Made by a program: the position numbers and the translations under genes. Shown piece by piece: positions 61,701 through 64,000 of a stretch of 64,000 nt of DNA (position 1 is its first letter; the number at the start of each line of letters is the position of its first letter). A model generated the notes under the pieces. It did not search any database. It was not told where the DNA came from and saw nothing but the letters and a program-made list of their open reading frames with translations. The DNA comes from Siniperca chuatsi. Taxonomy: Eukaryota; Chordata; Actinopteri; Centrarchiformes; Sinipercidae. The DNA is taken from positions 15,535,833 to 15,599,832 of the forward strand of contig NC_058045.1 of assembly GCF_020085105.1 (NCBI RefSeq), in the 5' to 3' direction.

Positions 61701-64000
61701 CTCAAAATAAGACATTCCAACATGTTGCCAACACTTACTGAGCATGTCAGTGCAAATAAGGTCATAGTCAGGGGAAGCGAATCAAAGGAAGATGTTATAA
61801 TATCAATGACAAAAAAAAAAAAAAATGACTGAATGAATGAATGAATCAACTTAATGAGTATGGAACATCCTCAGCCATTAATTGGGCTCTGATCTGTAGC
61901 ATGTAAACAGGAATATGAATTAAATAGTTCCATAAGCAACTCATGTTAACAGCTTAATTAATTTACTTCATCCCTTGAAAATGAGTTCTTCCCTTGGTAC
62001 TTATAGGTGATTAATTCACCCACCTCTCTCTCTCTCGTCCTTCTCATCTCCTTAGACTACCAGCGTTTGATGACAGTGGCAGAGGGCGTCACCACCTTGC
62101 TGTTCCCTTTCCAGTGGCAACACATCTACCTGCCTATTGTCTCTGCACCGCTACACCACCTCCTGGATGCTCCTGTGCCGTTCCTGATTGGTATCAAGCG
62201 CAGAGACGGAGCTCAGCGATCCTCCCTCCACCTGCCACACGAGGTACAGAACTAAACACTGTGTGTAAATGTATCTGTAGTTTCCTGTGTGAACATCCTA
62301 GTCAGAATTTCAGGACGCAGACATTTCAGTACACATTAAACTAAAGTATTCTTACAGCCATTTACTGATCCCCTCTGTGCTGCATGCGTGACAATTTGCC
62401 CTCTGCCTCTGGCCTGTCAGACTGAGAAGCTACACCCAGCCCCCCCCCTTTCACGAATCAAATCCTGTATCCGAGATTACTTTATGCTGCATGAATATCT
62501 CACTGAAGCCTCTTTGAAGTCACTCTGCCCCAGAAAAGAGGCAGTTGAAAGACAGCTCGGGGGGATAAAAGCAAAAATGCAGAGCACGAGAGATCCAGAA
62601 TAATGGGATTTGCTGAATAATTAATGAGAATTAGGGATCACCACTTATTTCTTGAGTTGTACAATTTGATGTATGGGTGGTAATTTGCTAGGAAGTAGGA
62701 AATATTTTAATCATGCATGTATAATTTGGTTGGAATGTTTTTCCTTCTTTTGTCAGTTTTTCTGAATGTTGACAAGGGCACAGTGTGGCTGACGTGGTCC
62801 AAAAAAAACCCTAGACTTAAATGGTCCTCCTTAATATTGATATGCAGGGAAAAGCTGAATGCTCATTTTTTCGTGTCCTTCAAAACATATGATCCTCTCC
62901 TGATTTTCCTATTTGAATGAAAGAGACAAGAAGACTAAGAATTGCATTAGACATTATAGAAGGATGAAGCTGCACAGAGTAAGAGGATGTCTGCAACTGT
63001 CCACTCTACTTTACATCTCCCAACTTCCCCTGAGGCTGTAAACTGACTGCCTGAGGTCACTGTTGAAGGCCATGTTGCTGCTGACTGCGCTGCGCCTCAC
63101 TGATGCTTACAGAAGCAGTATTTTTAAATCAATGCCTATCGTTCTCACAAAGTTCTGTAGTTCATTGCTCAGCAGCTTCATGGGCACAGTTTCTGCACAT
63201 GTTTCTGATGTGTTTGCCTGTGTGAGAGCCTGATATTGCAGGTTTCCACTATTTCCCCTGTTGCAGTGATAATGGTAATCAGTAGATAATCCTTCACATG
63301 CTAATATCCTCTGAGGGCTTATCACGGTGAAATGCCAAGAATCTATTAATGGAATGTAAATCTTCATCTCTGATCGTAATTGGATGTTAAAGCTCATCCA
63401 CTTTGGCTACATGAGATGAATAAGAGTCTATACATTGTGATTGGTTAAACCTGTTATGATTATCTGATGGAGGAGTCAGTTGCAAAGTGTTTTTTCATAT
63501 TTTGAACTCTCCTGTTTGTCTCTTTCTCCTACACAGGCCAACCTGTGCTTTGTGGACATTGACAACTGCTGTGTCGAGGCCCCCGAGGACCTTCCTGTGT
63601 TTCCAGACCAGACCGAGCTAATCCAGGAGCTGAGTGAGGTACTGCTGCGTTTTGGGCTCCCTCCACAGGGCGGTGTGATCACTAAGCCTGCCACCACCTC
63701 TCCTTGCCTGAGCAGCCTGGTGCTGGAGGATCTAATGGAGGACAGAAGGAACGGGAACCTTGGAGGCGAGGAGCTGGCGGTGCTGGAGAGGCTGCAGGCT
63801 CTGGCGCGCAGGTGCGGAGGAGGAAAAATGTCAGATGGAGAGAAGACGCTGGGAAGCGTGTTTGAGGAGGAGGAGAAAGAGCTGAAGGCTGCAAAGCTGA
63901 ACATTCAGCTGAGGGAGGTGTTTGCTGGACGTTTTGCCGCCATGTTTAGCAGGTATGAGGAGTTTGTCATCCACAGCGCTCTTGATTTGGACTCCTGGTT
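55737..64000 (+). CDS. dennd5b: DENND5B, DENN-domain Rab regulator, 5' part
   Basis: Five exons: 55737-55845, 60074-60183, 60939-61659, 62056-62243, and 63537 to the window end (still open). Phases agree. The first 36 residues include [11 protein letters not shown] and DTETGLEPD. The DENN uDENN/cDENN parts follow: [100 protein letters not shown] and [20 protein letters not shown] and RPGPGELPL point to DENND5B rather than DENND5A. DENND5 proteins are Rab6 effectors and exchange factors for Rab39. A Ser-rich stretch at about residues 137-165 is longer than I recall in human. Intron 1 is 4.2 kb. The RUN and PLAT domains lie beyond the window. Confidence 0.9.
57642..57674. repeat. Perfect 15-base inverted repeat with 3-base loop
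   Basis: ACTTCTTTATAATGT, then CGA, then the exact reverse complement ACATTATAAAGAAGT. It would form a strong short hairpin. No run of T follows, so it is not an obvious Pol III terminator, and the stem is too short for a normal pre-miRNA. Confidence 0.85.
58287..58666. mobile_element. Non-autonomous inverted-repeat element (AGGGCTGCAAC type)
   Basis: It runs from AGAGCTGAAAGTCGATTAGT to TTAGTTGCAGCCCT. Inside are CTGGTCGGACAAAACAAGCA, GAAGACGTCACCTTGG and many ATTAATCGAT words. This matches a highly abundant teleost element whose ends read AGGGCTGCAACTAA. About 380 bases, no open frame. Confidence 0.75.
59435..59456. repeat. (CA)n microsatellite
   Basis: About eleven CA units in DENND5B intron 1. 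Confidence 0.9.

Noticed and set aside
62388-62603. Possible extra DENND5B exon
   Set aside because: The conserved protein runs directly from LPHE (62243) to ANLCFVD (63537) as in human, leaving no room for an insertion.

Overview
This window is teleost nuclear DNA, probably from a spiny-rayed (percomorph-type) fish. The genes are compact and split by GT-AG introns. Their protein sequences match vertebrate families, and the spacers carry short non-autonomous elements typical of teleost genomes. There is no sign of prokaryotic, plasmid or viral organisation. All models come from manual splicing with phase checks and from recalled family sequences; no search was run.

Layout: (1) 1-882, + strand, 3' end of a PRR5 (Protor-1, mTORC2) gene. 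(2) 3679-4083, +, TMEM60. (3) 16285-6699, - strand, an eight-exon RSBN1L gene whose last exon encodes a very long charged tail. (4) 16.4-22.5 kb, a gene-free spacer with several mobile-element relics. (5) 22508-27735, +, FGL2 (fibroleukin), with a normal N-terminus and fibrinogen domain separated by about 1,000 residues of low-complexity sequence. (6) 29791-32434, +, FAM185A, eight exons. (7) 49455-34291, -, FBXL13 (DRC6, ciliary dynein regulatory complex), 21 exons. Two + strand genes lie inside its introns: LRRC17 (38505-41377), and an unrecognised gene (44605-47221) for a secreted, cysteine-free protein of 819 residues. (8) 50573-52660, +, ARMC10, divergent from FBXL13. (9) 55737 to the window end, +, 5' part of a DENND5B gene.

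The gene order joins pieces that are apart in human: TMEM60, RSBN1L and FGL2 (7q11.23), FAM185A, FBXL13, LRRC17 and ARMC10 (7q22.1), PRR5 (22q13) and DENND5B (12p11). The genes have mostly unrelated jobs: mTORC2 assembly, chromatin, coagulation and immunity, mitochondria, cilia, extracellular LRR signalling, and Rab traffic. They are neighbours rather than a pathway. The best candidates for undescribed biology are the nested secreted-protein gene and the FGL2 insertion. Next are a consensus X-box at the FBXL13 promoter and two GC-AG introns.
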